From Draconibacterium sp. (GTDB taxonomy: Bacteria; Bacteroidota; Bacteroidia; Bacteroidales; Prolixibacteraceae): 16,234 bases of DNA. Below are positions 1 to 7,980 of the stretch, in pieces (within the stretch, counting starts at the first letter, position 1; each line of letters starts with the position of its first letter). Below the pieces are notes generated by a model that saw only the letters and a program-made list of their open reading frames with translations, did no database searches and had not been told where the DNA came from. A program made the translations under genes and the position numbers. Location: positions 1-16,234 of the forward strand of contig JALUZN010000517.1 of NCBI GenBank assembly GCA_027011835.1, in the 5' to 3' direction.

Positions 1-3000
1 GTTTTTTAATGTTGCCAAATAGTTGCTGTAATGCGATTTCTCATCGGTATCGTTTAATCCTTCGAAACCCACATCCTGATAAACTCGTGAAGTGGGGTTA
101 TTGTCGAAAGCATTAACCAGCGATTGCAACGTGGAAACGCGCCCCCAAATTGTGGTATCGACATTTACAACTTCCTCTGTTGTTGGCAATCCGTTTTCGA
201 ATGCTTTTCTTGAATCTTTTAATACATCTTCAGAAACATCGCCAAGGTTAAAATAGAGGTCTCCTCCCTGATGCTGATCGAGCGAATCGTTTACAAACGG
301 GTCCATCATCCAAAACTCAATAAACTCGATGTTTGAAGTTTCGAAATCGCTGGTTTCAATTTTTCGCATAATTCCGCCCCACCTTGTCTTCGGGTCTTTT
401 AACGTACCGTCAGGGTTCACTCCCGAAGAGTAGTTGGTTGGTGCAGCATCGAAGTTATACGGGCCACGTTCTTTTGGGTAAAATGCAAGGTCGAATACAG
501 GAATATTTGTTGGCTGACCTACCGGAGATTCTTTGGCAGGAAAAATCTCTTTTTCGAATACTTCGCGTACAAAGTGGTTCGACTGCATATCTTTATCGTT
601 TTTAATATGGCTGGGGGTAAGACTATTGTTCCGTAAGAAAAGCGGGTCGATAATATAGAATGCCAGTTTTGCCCGGTTAATTCCGTACTCGAGCGAGTTG
701 GTTAAATTTGCTTCGGGGAAAAGATCGTTTTGATACTGTGGCGTACTTGCCAGCACCCACGATTGCCGTGTTTTCAGGTTAATGGTTGTTTTTGTTGCTT
801 CAAAATCGTCGATGTAGGCAGCACCTTTTGTAGCTTTCGAATGCCCCGGGATTAATTGTGCCACTTCCCCTTCAAAATCAATTGTCGATGGAGTTTTTGT
901 TGTATAAAAAGGAAGTTTATCGAGTGCACGTGTAATCATCATACTTTCTGACGAATAGCGCATATCCATACCAACTTGCAAGTTCGAAACGGGATCGTTT
1001 CCGTAATCAACTTTCGAAGTTAGTGGCCGCTCGTGCATATAGAGTGCAGTTGCCCCAATATTGAAGTTATCGGAGAAAGCGTAGTTTGCATAGGCACCCA
1101 TTAATGTTTTTCGCTGCATGGTAAACAGGTCTTCGCTTTCGGTGGAGACCTGAATTGGCGTGCCCGCTTCGAGCAGTGCCTGATTGATAATTTTTACCCG
1201 CCCCAATGTATAATCGACTGTATAATCAACATTTTCGACCAAAATACGACCGCCTGCCGTAACTTTTACCGAGCCCTGTGCTAAATTTAATGCCCCCAGA
1301 CTAATGTCGGAACTCGAAGAGCCTTTGTAGCTTCCGACCAGTTTGTACTTATTATGTTCGGCATCTTGTTCGGCATAAACACGCGTTGAATCGTAGAGCG
1401 ATTGAAACGTAAATTTCTTTATCAAATCGGGATCCTGGATTGAATCGGCCAAATGTTTTCCAAATGGTTCGATTACCGGAAAGATGATTCGTCCTTTGGC
1501 TGAATTTACGGTTATTCCTTCAATGTAGTCGAACATCCCGTCTTTATTAGGGTCGAGCTGCTTATTCAGTTTATCGAGGTTCATCACCTCCAATAAAATA
1601 TGGCCGTTTATTCTACTATCTGGTAGGTAGTTAATGTATGTTCCTGTTGAATCGTTCTGATAAACGACATTTAAATTAAACTCGTCGTTGGTAAGCTGAT
1701 ATGCATTTAAATTGTAAATGTTTTTCATCATTAAATCCCATGTTGGAAGTAATGGCGACAAGTTTGTGCCTTTTAACAGTTTCAATATTAACGTATTTGG
1801 GGCACTAATTCCGTCGGTCGAGAATTCACCAACCTGAAACGTTTTTCCGTTTGACGTGAAGTTAAAAGCAACAGCCAACACTTCGTCGGTGTTTAACGAA
1901 GTGTTTAGCGAGATGTAGCCCAACTGCTGATTTACGGTATATTCCGACGGGCTAAGTTTTCGTGCCTGCTCAATTTTTTCGTAGTCGCGGCCTCCAATAA
2001 AATCCTGTCCGAATTGCGCCATCTCCTGAGTAATTTTCGACACATCGCGAATTGCTGCATGGGTATTTACCATTTCGTAATACAGTCCGTTGGCATCGTT
2101 ATGAGGGAAAATATTTTCGGGATACGGCAGTCCCGGTGTTTCCTGAAACTGCGGTACATTGTTATAAATATTTTTATCGTGTTCTCCCAAATCCTGAAAC
2201 GAAATAATATTACGTGCTTCGGTAAAGTTGTTCGACTTATTTGTTACCCACACTTCAATTTTATTTATATGAATGGGCGACCGTGGAACGGCCGTATTTT
2301 GCAGCCATTCGTCGTAATGGTCGCGGAAATATTGCGCAAGGAAAAAGTGCCGGTTAGCATCGTAATCGGCAGCCGAAAGCTCGAAATTTGTAATTTGTGC
2401 ACCTCCTTCGGTTTCAACTGTTTTCGACTCTCCTTTATGTTGCGAAAAGAGTGTGGTTACTGTTAATTTTCCAAATTGCATTTCGGCCTTAATACCAAAA
2501 AGGTTCGACGCTCCGGTAATTAGCGAGCCGTTTAAAGGCAACGAAACGTTACCGGCTTCAATTCGTTTTAAAATTTCATCCTCGTCGCCAGTGTATTCGA
2601 GGTTCATTTTATTTTCGTAATCGAATGTGGCCTCGGTATTGTAGTTCACCCGCATATTCATTTTGGTTCCAATTTGCCCCATCACATTCATCTGTATTTT
2701 CTCGTCGAAGTCGAAGGTGGGAACTTTCCGTAACCGTTCGGGAATTGCAGGGTTTTCGGTGGCATTCATTTGGTAGCCGAAACTTACTTCGACAAAACCT
2801 TGCGGCTGAATATTAATTGTGTTACCGCCAAAAATACGATTGAATGCTTCGCCCCCCACAGTAAGTTGCGGAATAAGCGATTTTTGCTGATCCAAATCGT
2901 GAATCCGTGTACGTTGTTTCCAATAGTTTTTTACCGAATTTTCAAAGTCGTATTTTGCATACTCGTCGAGCGACATACTTTGTGGCAAACGATAATTTAG

Positions 3001-3309
3001 GTTACCAATTTTTTCGTAAAAAACGTACTGCCCACTCACCGGGTCGTACTCAATCTCGTATTTTATATTATCGGGATTATTTAGAAAGAGTTTTATTGAG
3101 TCTTGCTTTGAATAACCAAATGCCGGCTGGTCTTTAAACGGGAATGGCAGTGTTCCTATGGTATCTGCTTGCACTGTATCCGGAACTTGCGCCAATACAA
3201 TTTCGCCCGAGAAATCGTTTACTCCGGCAAATGCCGAACCGGCAAATGCAAGTAAAACGACAAATAGGAACAAGAAGTATATTTTACGTAAACTTCGGGT
3301 CAATTTCAT
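1..3309 (-). CDS. sprA: SprA, T9SS outer-membrane translocon protein (N-terminal 1103 residues; rest beyond the window)
   Basis: SprA (Sov in Porphyromonas) is the very large outer-membrane beta-barrel through which type IX secretion clients leave the periplasm. I translated the N-terminus and several inner stretches by hand and scanned most of the frame codon by codon, finding no stop as far as the left edge. Residues 1-28 form a signal peptide (basic n-region, hydrophobic core, AFA cleavage site). Family-typical sequence follows: GQYVFYEKIGNLNYRLPQ, SLDEYAKYDFENSVKNYW, and further in EYTVNQQLGYISLNTSLN, DEVLAVAF and WDLMMKNIYNLNAYQL. These match the SprA family as I know it (TIGR04189). Family members run to roughly 2400 residues, so under half is seen. 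The ATG lies 6 bp after the ruvA stop, implying co-transcription and probably translational coupling. Confidence 0.95.
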   Translation of the reverse strand, partial: MKLTRSLRKIYFLFLFVVLLAFAGSAFAGVNDFSGEIVLAQVPDTVQADTIGTLPFPFKDQPAFGYSKQDSIKLFLNNPDNIKYEIEYDPVSGQYVFYEKIGNLNYRLPQSMSLDEYAKYDFENSVKNYWKQRTRIHDLDQQKSLIPQLTVGGEAFNRIFGGNTINIQPQGFVEVSFGYQMNATENPAIPERLRKVPTFDFDEKIQMNVMGQIGTKMNMRVNYNTEATFDYENKMNLEYTGDEDEILKRIEAGNVSLPLNGSLITGASNLFGIKAEMQFGKLTVTTLFSQHKGESKTVETEGGAQITNFELSAADYDANRHFFLAQYFRDHYDEWLQNTAVPRSPIHINKIEVWVTNKSNNFTEARNIISFQDLGEHDKNIYNNVPQFQETPGLPYPENIFPHNDANGLYYEMVNTHAAIRDVSKITQEMAQFGQDFIGGRDYEKIEQARKLSPSEYTVNQQLGYISLNTSLNTDEVLAVAFNFTSNGKTFQVGEFSTDGISAPNTLILKLLKGTNLSPLLPTWDLMMKNIYNLNAYQLTNDEFNLNVVYQNDSTGTYINYLPDSRINGHILLEVMNLDKLNKQLDPNKDGMFDYIEGITVNSAKGRIIFPVIEPFGKHLADSIQDPDLIKKFTFQSLYDSTRVYAEQDAEHNKYKLVGSYKGSSSSDISLGALNLAQGSVKVTAGGRILVENVDYTVDYTLGRVKIINQALLEAGTPIQVSTESEDLFTMQRKTLMGAYANYAFSDNFNIGATALYMHERPLTSKVDYGNDPVSNLQVGMDMRYSSESMMITRALDKLPFYTTKTPSTIDFEGEVAQLIPGHSKATKGAAYIDDFEATKTTINLKTRQSWVLASTPQYQNDLFPEANLTNSLEYGINRAKLAFYIIDPLFLRNNSLTPSHIKNDKDMQSNHFVREVFEKEIFPAKESPVGQPTNIPVFDLAFYPKERGPYNFDAAPTNYSSGVNPDGTLKDPKTRWGGIMRKIETSDFETSNIEFIEFWMMDPFVNDSLDQHQGGDLYFNLGDVSEDVLKDSRKAFENGLPTTEEVVNVDTTIWGRVSTLQSLVNAFDNNPTSRVYQDVGFEGLNDTDEKSHYSNYLATLKN

Positions 3310-3315
3310 TATTGG

Positions 3316-3897
3316 TTATAACCTTTTTAAAGCTTGTTTAATTACGCTCTCAACAGTTGCGTCAGGCTGTTCCTGAAGTATTTTCGAGATTGCTTTTTCG
3401 GCATCTCGTTTCGCAAACCCCAGCATAACTAATGCAGATAACGATTCATTTCGAATTGTATTGTCTGATGAAAGCAAAATATGACTCGAATCGGCTAATT
3501 TTCCCAGCTTGTCTTTTAAGTCGATAATAATTCGTTGAGCTGTTTTTGCGCCAATGCCCTTCACTGCTTTTAAAACGGCAACGTTTTCGGTGGTTACGGC
3601 AGCAATCAACTCTTCTTTATTTAACGACGAAAGCATTACAATTGCAGTGGCAGCTCCAACGCCGCTTACCGAAATTAAATTACGAAAAAGATCGCGCTCT
3701 CCTTTATCAAAAAAACCGTATAAAATATGTGCGTCGTCGCGCACAACCTGATGCAATAAAAGTGTTCCCTCTTTTTTGCCGTTTATTTTACTGTATGTAT
3801 TTAACGATACATTAATAAAATAGCCTATTCCTCCAGCTTCAATGATAATGCTCGCCGGATTTACATCAACAATATTTCCACGTATAAATTCGTACAT
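3316..3897 (-). CDS. ruvA: Holliday junction branch migration protein RuvA
   Basis: RuvA tetramers bind the four-way Holliday junction and load the RuvB motor during recombination and repair in the cytoplasm. The 193-residue product has the expected layout: an N-terminal OB-fold starting MYEFIRGNIVDVNPASIIIE, two helix-hairpin-helix motifs (LISVSGVGAATA near residues 74-85 and LKAVKGIGAKTAQRI near 108-122), and a C-terminal three-helix domain with ALVMLGFAKRDAEKAI that contacts RuvB. The length is normal. It sits between pdxA (19 bp gap) and sprA (6 bp gap) in one leftward unit. A ruvA-sprA neighbourhood is, as I recall, common in Bacteroidota and need not mean a shared function. Confidence 0.96.
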   Translation of the reverse strand: MYEFIRGNIVDVNPASIIIEAGGIGYFINVSLNTYSKINGKKEGTLLLHQVVRDDAHILYGFFDKGERDLFRNLISVSGVGAATAIVMLSSLNKEELIAAVTTENVAVLKAVKGIGAKTAQRIIIDLKDKLGKLADSSHILLSSDNTIRNESLSALVMLGFAKRDAEKAISKILQEQPDATVESVIKQALKRL

Positions 3898-3916
3898 TCA
3901 GCATTTGGTTTAAAAA

Positions 3917-5011
3917 TTATTCGTCTCCGGCTTCAATATCAACGCTTTCATCAACCTGATTTGGATTGATATTATATTTTCGTAATGGATTCTTCGAAAT
4001 CTCGGCATAAATTTTTCTGTTTTTAAAAATATCGATGGCGAGGTAGAGTGCCTGACGGAACGATTCGGGCGATGCAACACCCTCGCCGGCCAGTGAATAT
4101 GCTGTGCCATGCGATGGCGAGGTTCGCACAATTGGTAGTCCGGCAGTGTAATTTACCCCACGCTCGAACGATGCCAATTTAAAGGGAATCAACCCCTGGT
4201 CGTGATACATCGCCAAAATTGCATCGAATTTTCTGTAATCTTCCGAACCAAAAAAACCATCGGCAGGGAACGGCCCCAAAGCAATAATTCCCTCTTTTTT
4301 GGCTTGTTCAATGGCCGGAATAATTATCTCTTTCTCTTCCGTTCCAAGCAGTCCGTTATCGCCGGCGTGCGGATTTAACCCAAATACAGCAATTTTCGGT
4401 TTTGTTATCGAAAAGTCTTGCTGTAACGTTTTCGCAATTATTTTTATCTTCGAAAGAATTAGCTCTTTGGTTAAACTCTCGGCAACTTTTGCAACAGGAA
4501 TGTGTGTTGTTACCACACCCATTTTCATTGTTTCGCTCACCATTAACATTGCATAATCTTCGGCATTAAAAATTTTCGCCAAATATTCGGTGTGGCCTGG
4601 AAAACTAAAGCTTTCGCTTTGAATATTATCTTTATTAATGGGGGCAGTAATTAATACATCGATAAATCCGTTTTGCAAATCGGAGCAAGCACGGTCTAAT
4701 GCGGCAAAAGAGGCGTCTCCGGCATCGCGTGTCGATTTGCCCAACTCTACCCGCACATTATCGTCAATACAATTAATAATATGTGCTTTGCGTCCATGCG
4801 CTTCTTTTGTTGAACGAATATGATTAAAACTGAGGTTGTTAATATTTAGCGCCTTACGATGGTAAGCCGCAACTTTTGGCGATCCGTAAACGATGGGTGT
4901 ACACATTTCCAGAATTCGTGGGTCGAGAAGTGTTTTCATTATCACTTCGTAACCAATTCCGTTTATATCGCCGTGCGAAATACCAACCCGTATTGTATTT
5001 TGATGTATCAT
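3917..5011 (-). CDS. pdxA: 4-hydroxythreonine-4-phosphate dehydrogenase PdxA
   Basis: PdxA oxidises 4-hydroxy-L-threonine-4-phosphate with NAD(P); the product is condensed by PdxJ with deoxyxylulose-5-phosphate to give pyridoxine phosphate (DXP-dependent vitamin B6 route). The 364-residue protein carries the family hallmarks: SHGDINGIGYEV near the N-terminus, the substrate-binding pair His140-Thr141 in GHTEYLA, and three metal-ligand histidines at 170 (TTHIP), 215 (NPHAGDNG) and 270 (YHDQG). Their spacing of 45 and 55 equals that of E. coli His166/211/266. RTSPSHGTA at about 296-304 is also typical. It is complete and heads the pdxA-ruvA-sprA unit, with a strong promoter about 30 bp upstream. 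Confidence 0.97.
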   Translation of the reverse strand: MIHQNTIRVGISHGDINGIGYEVIMKTLLDPRILEMCTPIVYGSPKVAAYHRKALNINNLSFNHIRSTKEAHGRKAHIINCIDDNVRVELGKSTRDAGDASFAALDRACSDLQNGFIDVLITAPINKDNIQSESFSFPGHTEYLAKIFNAEDYAMLMVSETMKMGVVTTHIPVAKVAESLTKELILSKIKIIAKTLQQDFSITKPKIAVFGLNPHAGDNGLLGTEEKEIIIPAIEQAKKEGIIALGPFPADGFFGSEDYRKFDAILAMYHDQGLIPFKLASFERGVNYTAGLPIVRTSPSHGTAYSLAGEGVASPESFRQALYLAIDIFKNRKIYAEISKNPLRKYNINPNQVDESVDIEAGDE

Positions 5012-5044
5012 TTTGTTTTAATTTCAGGTAAAAGTAATGAGGTG

Positions 5045-5079
5045 CAAAGTTAATTTTTTTAATCAATTTTTTTCAAAAA
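5045..5079 (-). promoter_or_regulatory. Bacteroidota-type promoter of pdxA-ruvA-sprA
   Basis: Read leftwards, TTTTTG (5074-5079) is followed after 21 nt by TAACTTTG (5045-5052), an exact match to the Bacteroidota -7 consensus TAnnTTTG with a -33 TTTG element. Transcription would start near 5039, giving a 5' UTR of about 27 nt before the pdxA ATG. The promoter covers the lap stop codon (5059-5061), so the downstream three genes can be expressed apart from lap. Confidence 0.7.
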
Positions 5080-6480
5080 GTTATAAAGCAACCGCGTGCC
5101 AAAACCTGTTCCTCCCTCGGGGCGGTAATTGTCCTTTTCAAAAAGAAACGAAACACCTGCTGCATCGAGATGAATCCAATTATAATCGGTAAAATGCTCG
5201 AGAAATTTTCCGGCAATTGTTGTTTGTCCTTCACGACTTCCCAAATTATTTAAATCGGCAATTTTCGATTTTAACGGTTTTGCGAACTCCTCCCATAGCG
5301 GAACCTCAATAATTCTTTCAAAAGTTTCGTCTCCGGTCTCCTTTATTTTCTCAATATACTTTTCCGAATTTCCCATTCCAACAATGGCGTGGCTACTTGC
5401 AATCGACACCGCCGAGCCGGTTAACGTGGCAATGTCGATAACCAATTCGGGAGTGTATTTTTTTGCATACGAAAGGGCATCGGCTAAAATCATACGTCCT
5501 TCAGCATCGGTATTCATAATTTCAACCGTTGTTCCGTCGAACATGGTAATTATATCGCCCGGTGCATACGCATTCCCGTCGGGACGGTTGTCGGTTGCGG
5601 GAATTAATCCAACAACATGCACAGGCAGATTATTTTTAGCAACGGCGTAAAGTGTGGCGGCAACAACTGCTGCACCTGCCATGTCGCTTTTCATAAAGTC
5701 CATCGATTTGGCAGTGGGTTTTAAACTTAATCCTCCGGTATCGAAAACAACTCCTTTACCAACCAAAACTACCGGTTTTCTATTTGTTGCATTTTTGGGT
5801 TTCCACTCTAAAATATTAAATGTTGGCGGATCGATACTTCCTTTGTTTACGGCAAGCAGCCCCCCCATTTTCAGCGTTTCAATTTTTTGTTTGTTAAAAA
5901 CTTCAACCGAAAATCCTGCCTCTTTTGCCATTTGTTCAATCTCGGCAGAGAATTGCGTAGCCGTTAAAAAAGAGAGGGGTTCGTTTACCAGATTTCTGGC
6001 ATAGAAAACCGCTTCGGTAAGTGTAAGCAACTCTGTTATTTTATTGTCTGAAATTTCCCCGTCAAGAACTTTTATTTCGTCGAGCGAATACTCCTCCTTC
6101 TCTTTTTTATATTTGTCGAAAGTGTAACAGGCAAGCAACAATCCCTCTATAAAAGCCGGGAGGAAATTCGAGTTACTCAGGTTTTTTATTTGAATTGTTT
6201 TAATTTTGTCGGCTTTTAAAACAGCAAACAGTTTGGCTCCGGCAACTCTGGCCGCTTCAATTTGTAAATGCTCCTTTTTACCATCCTCTAGTTTCGCAAA
6301 AAACAAAATGTTGGGATATTTATTTAACGTACAGGTATCGTCTTTCTCCAGTTTCTTTTTTATATATCCCGATTCGTTGTTGCTTAACAATGCAAACGTA
6401 AGTTGTTCCGAATTGGTAAAAAGGGTTGCCAGAGAAGTGCTATCAGTTAAATCTGTTATTTTTGAAATTTGTGTATGCAT
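5059..6480 (-). CDS. Leucyl aminopeptidase, M17 family (cytosolic)
   Basis: This is a two-metal M17 aminopeptidase that removes N-terminal residues from peptides. In the 473-residue product all metal ligands are visible: Lys242 and Asp247 (VGKGVVFDTGG), Asp266 (KSDMAGA), Asp325 and Glu327 (NTDAEGRM, the family signature, with Met for the usual Leu). The catalytic Lys254 and Arg329 are also present. Spacing matches E. coli PepA apart from one extra residue between Lys254 and Asp266. Residues 1-160 form the variable N-terminal domain. No signal peptide is seen, so it should act in the cytoplasm. It is divergent from mqnC and is the first gene of the leftward run; its last codons lie within the pdxA promoter. 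Confidence 0.93.
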   Translation of the reverse strand: MHTQISKITDLTDSTSLATLFTNSEQLTFALLSNNESGYIKKKLEKDDTCTLNKYPNILFFAKLEDGKKEHLQIEAARVAGAKLFAVLKADKIKTIQIKNLSNSNFLPAFIEGLLLACYTFDKYKKEKEEYSLDEIKVLDGEISDNKITELLTLTEAVFYARNLVNEPLSFLTATQFSAEIEQMAKEAGFSVEVFNKQKIETLKMGGLLAVNKGSIDPPTFNILEWKPKNATNRKPVVLVGKGVVFDTGGLSLKPTAKSMDFMKSDMAGAAVVAATLYAVAKNNLPVHVVGLIPATDNRPDGNAYAPGDIITMFDGTTVEIMNTDAEGRMILADALSYAKKYTPELVIDIATLTGSAVSIASSHAIVGMGNSEKYIEKIKETGDETFERIIEVPLWEEFAKPLKSKIADLNNLGSREGQTTIAGKFLEHFTDYNWIHLDAAGVSFLFEKDNYRPEGGTGFGTRLLYNFLKKID

Positions 6481-6559
6481 AATTTATTTTTTTGCTAAAA
6501 TAATATATTAATATTGTTTGCGGAAAATTATAAAACTTTTGGGAAGAGATTGATGAGTT
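6481..6559. promoter_or_regulatory. Divergent promoter region, lap / mqnC
   Basis: This 79-bp AT-rich gap must serve both genes. Leftward, TATTTTAG (6495-6502) is one base off the TAnnTTTG box and is well placed for lap. Rightward, TTTG elements occur at 6491-6494 and 6517-6520, and AACTTTTG at 6534-6541 is a one-mismatch -7 candidate, but its spacing is poor. An in-frame-stopped ATG at 6553 lies just before the mqnC ATG. I cannot choose the mqnC promoter with confidence. Confidence 0.4.
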
Positions 6560-7657
6560 ATGAAAATTGATGCGATTTTTAACAAAGCGGCAAATTTGGA
6601 ACCGCTGACACTTAAAGAGGGATTGTTTCTTTACGAAACAGCTCCCACAAACGAATTGATGCTGGTTGCCAACGAATGCCGGAAAAAGCAAGTTCCCGGG
6701 GGGAAAGTGGGATGGATAATCGACCGGAACATTAACATTACAAATGTATGTATCTCGGGTTGCAAGTTTTGTAATTTTCATTGTAAAATAAACGACAATG
6801 TTCAATACATTACAACTCTTGAAGAGTATTACAAGAAAATTGACGAGCTTTTTGCTGTTGGTGGACGACAGATTTTGGCACAGGGAGGAATGCACCCCGA
6901 ACTGGGTCTCGACTTTTATATTCAACTTTTTTCCGATTTAAAACAACGCTACCCCGACTTAAAGATTCATGCACTCGGGCCTCCGGAGGTTGCATTTTTA
7001 GCAAAGAAATCGAGGAAGAGTTTCCGTGAAGTTCTGGAGGAGCTGGTTAAAGCCGGACTTGAAAGTTTACCGGGTGCCGGTGCCGAAATTCTTTCGGAAC
7101 GAGTACGGAAAACAATTTCGCCGGGAAAATGCAGTGCCCGCGACTGGCTCGATGTGATGCGGGAAGCTCATAAAATGAATTTGGTAACATCGGCAACTAT
7201 GATGTTCGGACACATTGAAACAAAACGGGAGCGGTTGCAACATTTAATTTCGATACGAGAGGTTCAAAGCGAAAAACCTGCAGGGAATCACGGTTTTGTA
7301 ACATTTGTTCCCTGGCCGTTTATGGATGAGGGGACGGTTCTTCGTGACGAGGGAATTACAAACAATTCGACAGCAAACGACTATTTGCGGCTAATTGCAA
7401 TGAGCCGAATTATGCTGAACAATGTTAAAAACATTCAGGCTTCGTGGTTAACCGTGGGAGCTACAACCGGCCAGCTTTGTTTGCACGGTGGTGCCAACGA
7501 TTTTGGCTCAATTATGATGGAAGAGAATGTTGTTTCGGCGGCAGGAGCAGCCTATAATCTCGACACCGACGGAATTCAGCAGACAATTCGTGATGCCGGG
7601 TTCGAACCACGCTATCGGAATCAGGCGTATGAAGATGATATTTTGGCAACCTTTTAA
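6560..7657 (+). CDS. mqnC: Cyclic dehypoxanthine futalosine synthase MqnC (radical SAM)
   Basis: MqnC is a radical-SAM enzyme that cyclises dehypoxanthine futalosine, a step of the futalosine route to menaquinone, the usual respiratory quinone of Bacteroidota. The 365-residue protein has the [4Fe-4S]/SAM cysteine motif Cys64-ISG-Cys68-KF-Cys71, followed by the TIM-barrel core with GGRQILAQGGMHPELGLDFY and HALGPPEV. The C-terminal signature WLTVGATTGQLCLHGGANDF followed by GSIMMEENVV is that of MqnC; the sister enzyme MqnE typically has a GADDLDGTV-type sequence here. Length is normal. No other menaquinone gene is in the window, so it is a stand-alone unit, ending about 60 bp before the tRNA promoter. 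Confidence 0.93.
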   Translation: MKIDAIFNKAANLEPLTLKEGLFLYETAPTNELMLVANECRKKQVPGGKVGWIIDRNINITNVCISGCKFCNFHCKINDNVQYITTLEEYYKKIDELFAVGGRQILAQGGMHPELGLDFYIQLFSDLKQRYPDLKIHALGPPEVAFLAKKSRKSFREVLEELVKAGLESLPGAGAEILSERVRKTISPGKCSARDWLDVMREAHKMNLVTSATMMFGHIETKRERLQHLISIREVQSEKPAGNHGFVTFVPWPFMDEGTVLRDEGITNNSTANDYLRLIAMSRIMLNNVKNIQASWLTVGATTGQLCLHGGANDFGSIMMEENVVSAAGAAYNLDTDGIQQTIRDAGFEPRYRNQAYEDDILATF

Positions 7658-7681
7658 ATACTGTTTTTTTACATTCGAATA

Positions 7682-7727
7682 TTTTTTTCAAAAAAATTTT
7701 TTCTTTTCAGAAAAGAAACTATTTTTG
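7682..7727 (+). promoter_or_regulatory. Strong promoter of the tRNA-Asn region
   Basis: TATTTTTG (7720-7727) matches the Bacteroidota -7 box exactly and is followed by CATCGC, a start-site context I associate with stable-RNA promoters in this phylum. Upstream lie alternating tracts, T7-C-A7-T7 (7682-7703), resembling an UP-like element. Between them is a perfect inverted repeat TTTCTTTTC-A-GAAAAGAAA (7700-7718). A clear TTTG -33 element is missing; the T-rich tract at 7697-7702 may stand in for it. Transcription would begin near 7734 and read through the tRNA-like copy into tRNA-Asn. Confidence 0.6.
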
Positions 7728-7770
7728 CATCGCTTTTGAAAAAGCAAACGTTCTTATAACAGATTGAAAT

Positions 7771-7855
7771 TCTCTATTAGCTCAGTTGGTTAGAGCGGTC
7801 CCGATGTACTTCGGGATTAATCCGTAGGTCGTAAGACCGTTAACTTACTGGGAGA
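7771..7855 (+). pseudogene. Rearranged tRNA-Asn-like copy (copy 1) with a hairpin in place of the anticodon stem
   Basis: It matches the neighbouring tRNA-Asn exactly over 21 nt (7778-7798, D-arm region) and again over 17 nt (7817-7833, anticodon 3' side and variable loop). Between them 18 nt, TCCCGATGTACTTCGGGA (7799-7816), replace the 7 nt that in tRNA-Asn carry the 5' anticodon stem and first anticodon base. The insert is a perfect 6-bp stem with a 6-nt loop. The T-arm is still a 5-bp stem, GTAAG/CTTAC, but its 8-nt loop ACCGTTAA lacks TTC. The acceptor ends TCTCTAT/TGGGAGA pair over five positions. No 7-nt anticodon loop can be drawn, so this is not a working tRNA; it is a pseudogene or a tRNA-derived structured RNA. 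Confidence 0.75.
7778..7813 (+). repeat. 36-bp direct repeat, left copy (pairs with 8264-8299)
   Basis: The 36 bases starting at TAGCTCAG and ending at GTACTTCG are identical to 8264-8299. The first 21 are tRNA-Asn sequence, also found at 7880-7900. The last 15 are most of the inserted hairpin, which the intact tRNA does not have. The two copies start 486 bp apart and bracket the intact tRNA-Asn and the GIY-YIG gene. The left copy has the complete hairpin; the right copy loses its 3' arm. Confidence 0.95.
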
Positions 7856-7872
7856 AAGAGAAAAAGAAATAT

Positions 7873-7946
7873 TCCCTAGTAGCTCAGTTGGTTAGAGCGG
7901 CGGACTGTTAATCCGTAGGTCGTAGGTTCAAGTCCTACCTGGGGAG
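7873..7946 (+). tRNA. tRNA-Asn (anticodon GTT)
   Basis: It folds as a complete 74-nt cloverleaf. The acceptor stem is TCCCTAG/CTGGGGA (one T-G pair), the D-arm GCTC/GAGC, and the anticodon stem GCGGA/TCCGT with loop CTGTTAA, so anticodon GTT at 7907-7909. The variable loop is AGGTC, the T-arm GTAGG-TTCAAGT-CCTAC, and the discriminator base G7946. CCA is not encoded (CAG follows), so it must be added by the CCA enzyme. It is probably transcribed from the promoter at 7682-7727 through copy 1, and ends at a terminator 10 nt downstream. Confidence 0.97.
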
Positions 7947-7955
7947 CAGGATAAA

Positions 7956-7980
7956 GGTTAGCAGATGCTAGCCTTTTTTT
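7956..7980 (+). terminator. Intrinsic terminator after tRNA-Asn
   Basis: The stem GGTTAGC (7956-7962) / GCTAGCC (7967-7973), with one T-G pair and a 4-nt loop, is followed directly by seven T. It lies 10 nt after the tRNA. It resembles the terminator at 8342-8370 (shared AAAGGTTRGCA core), which suggests the two arose by duplication. Confidence 0.85.

Noticed and set aside
384..2816. Several plus-strand ORFs of 60-150 codons across the left region
   Set aside because: They are antisense to the intact sprA frame, have low-complexity or unrecognisable products, and no promoter or family motif.
6560..7657. MqnE (aminofutalosine synthase) instead of MqnC
   Set aside because: The C-terminal GGANDFGSIMMEENVV signature matches MqnC rather than the GADDLDGTV type of MqnE.
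7771..7855. A functional tRNA-Tyr (GTA) reading of copy 1
   Set aside because: GTA does occur in the inserted hairpin loop, but the loop is 6 nt (or 8 nt with one pair fewer), not 7. The T-loop lacks TTC, and the remaining sequence is plainly tRNA-Asn.
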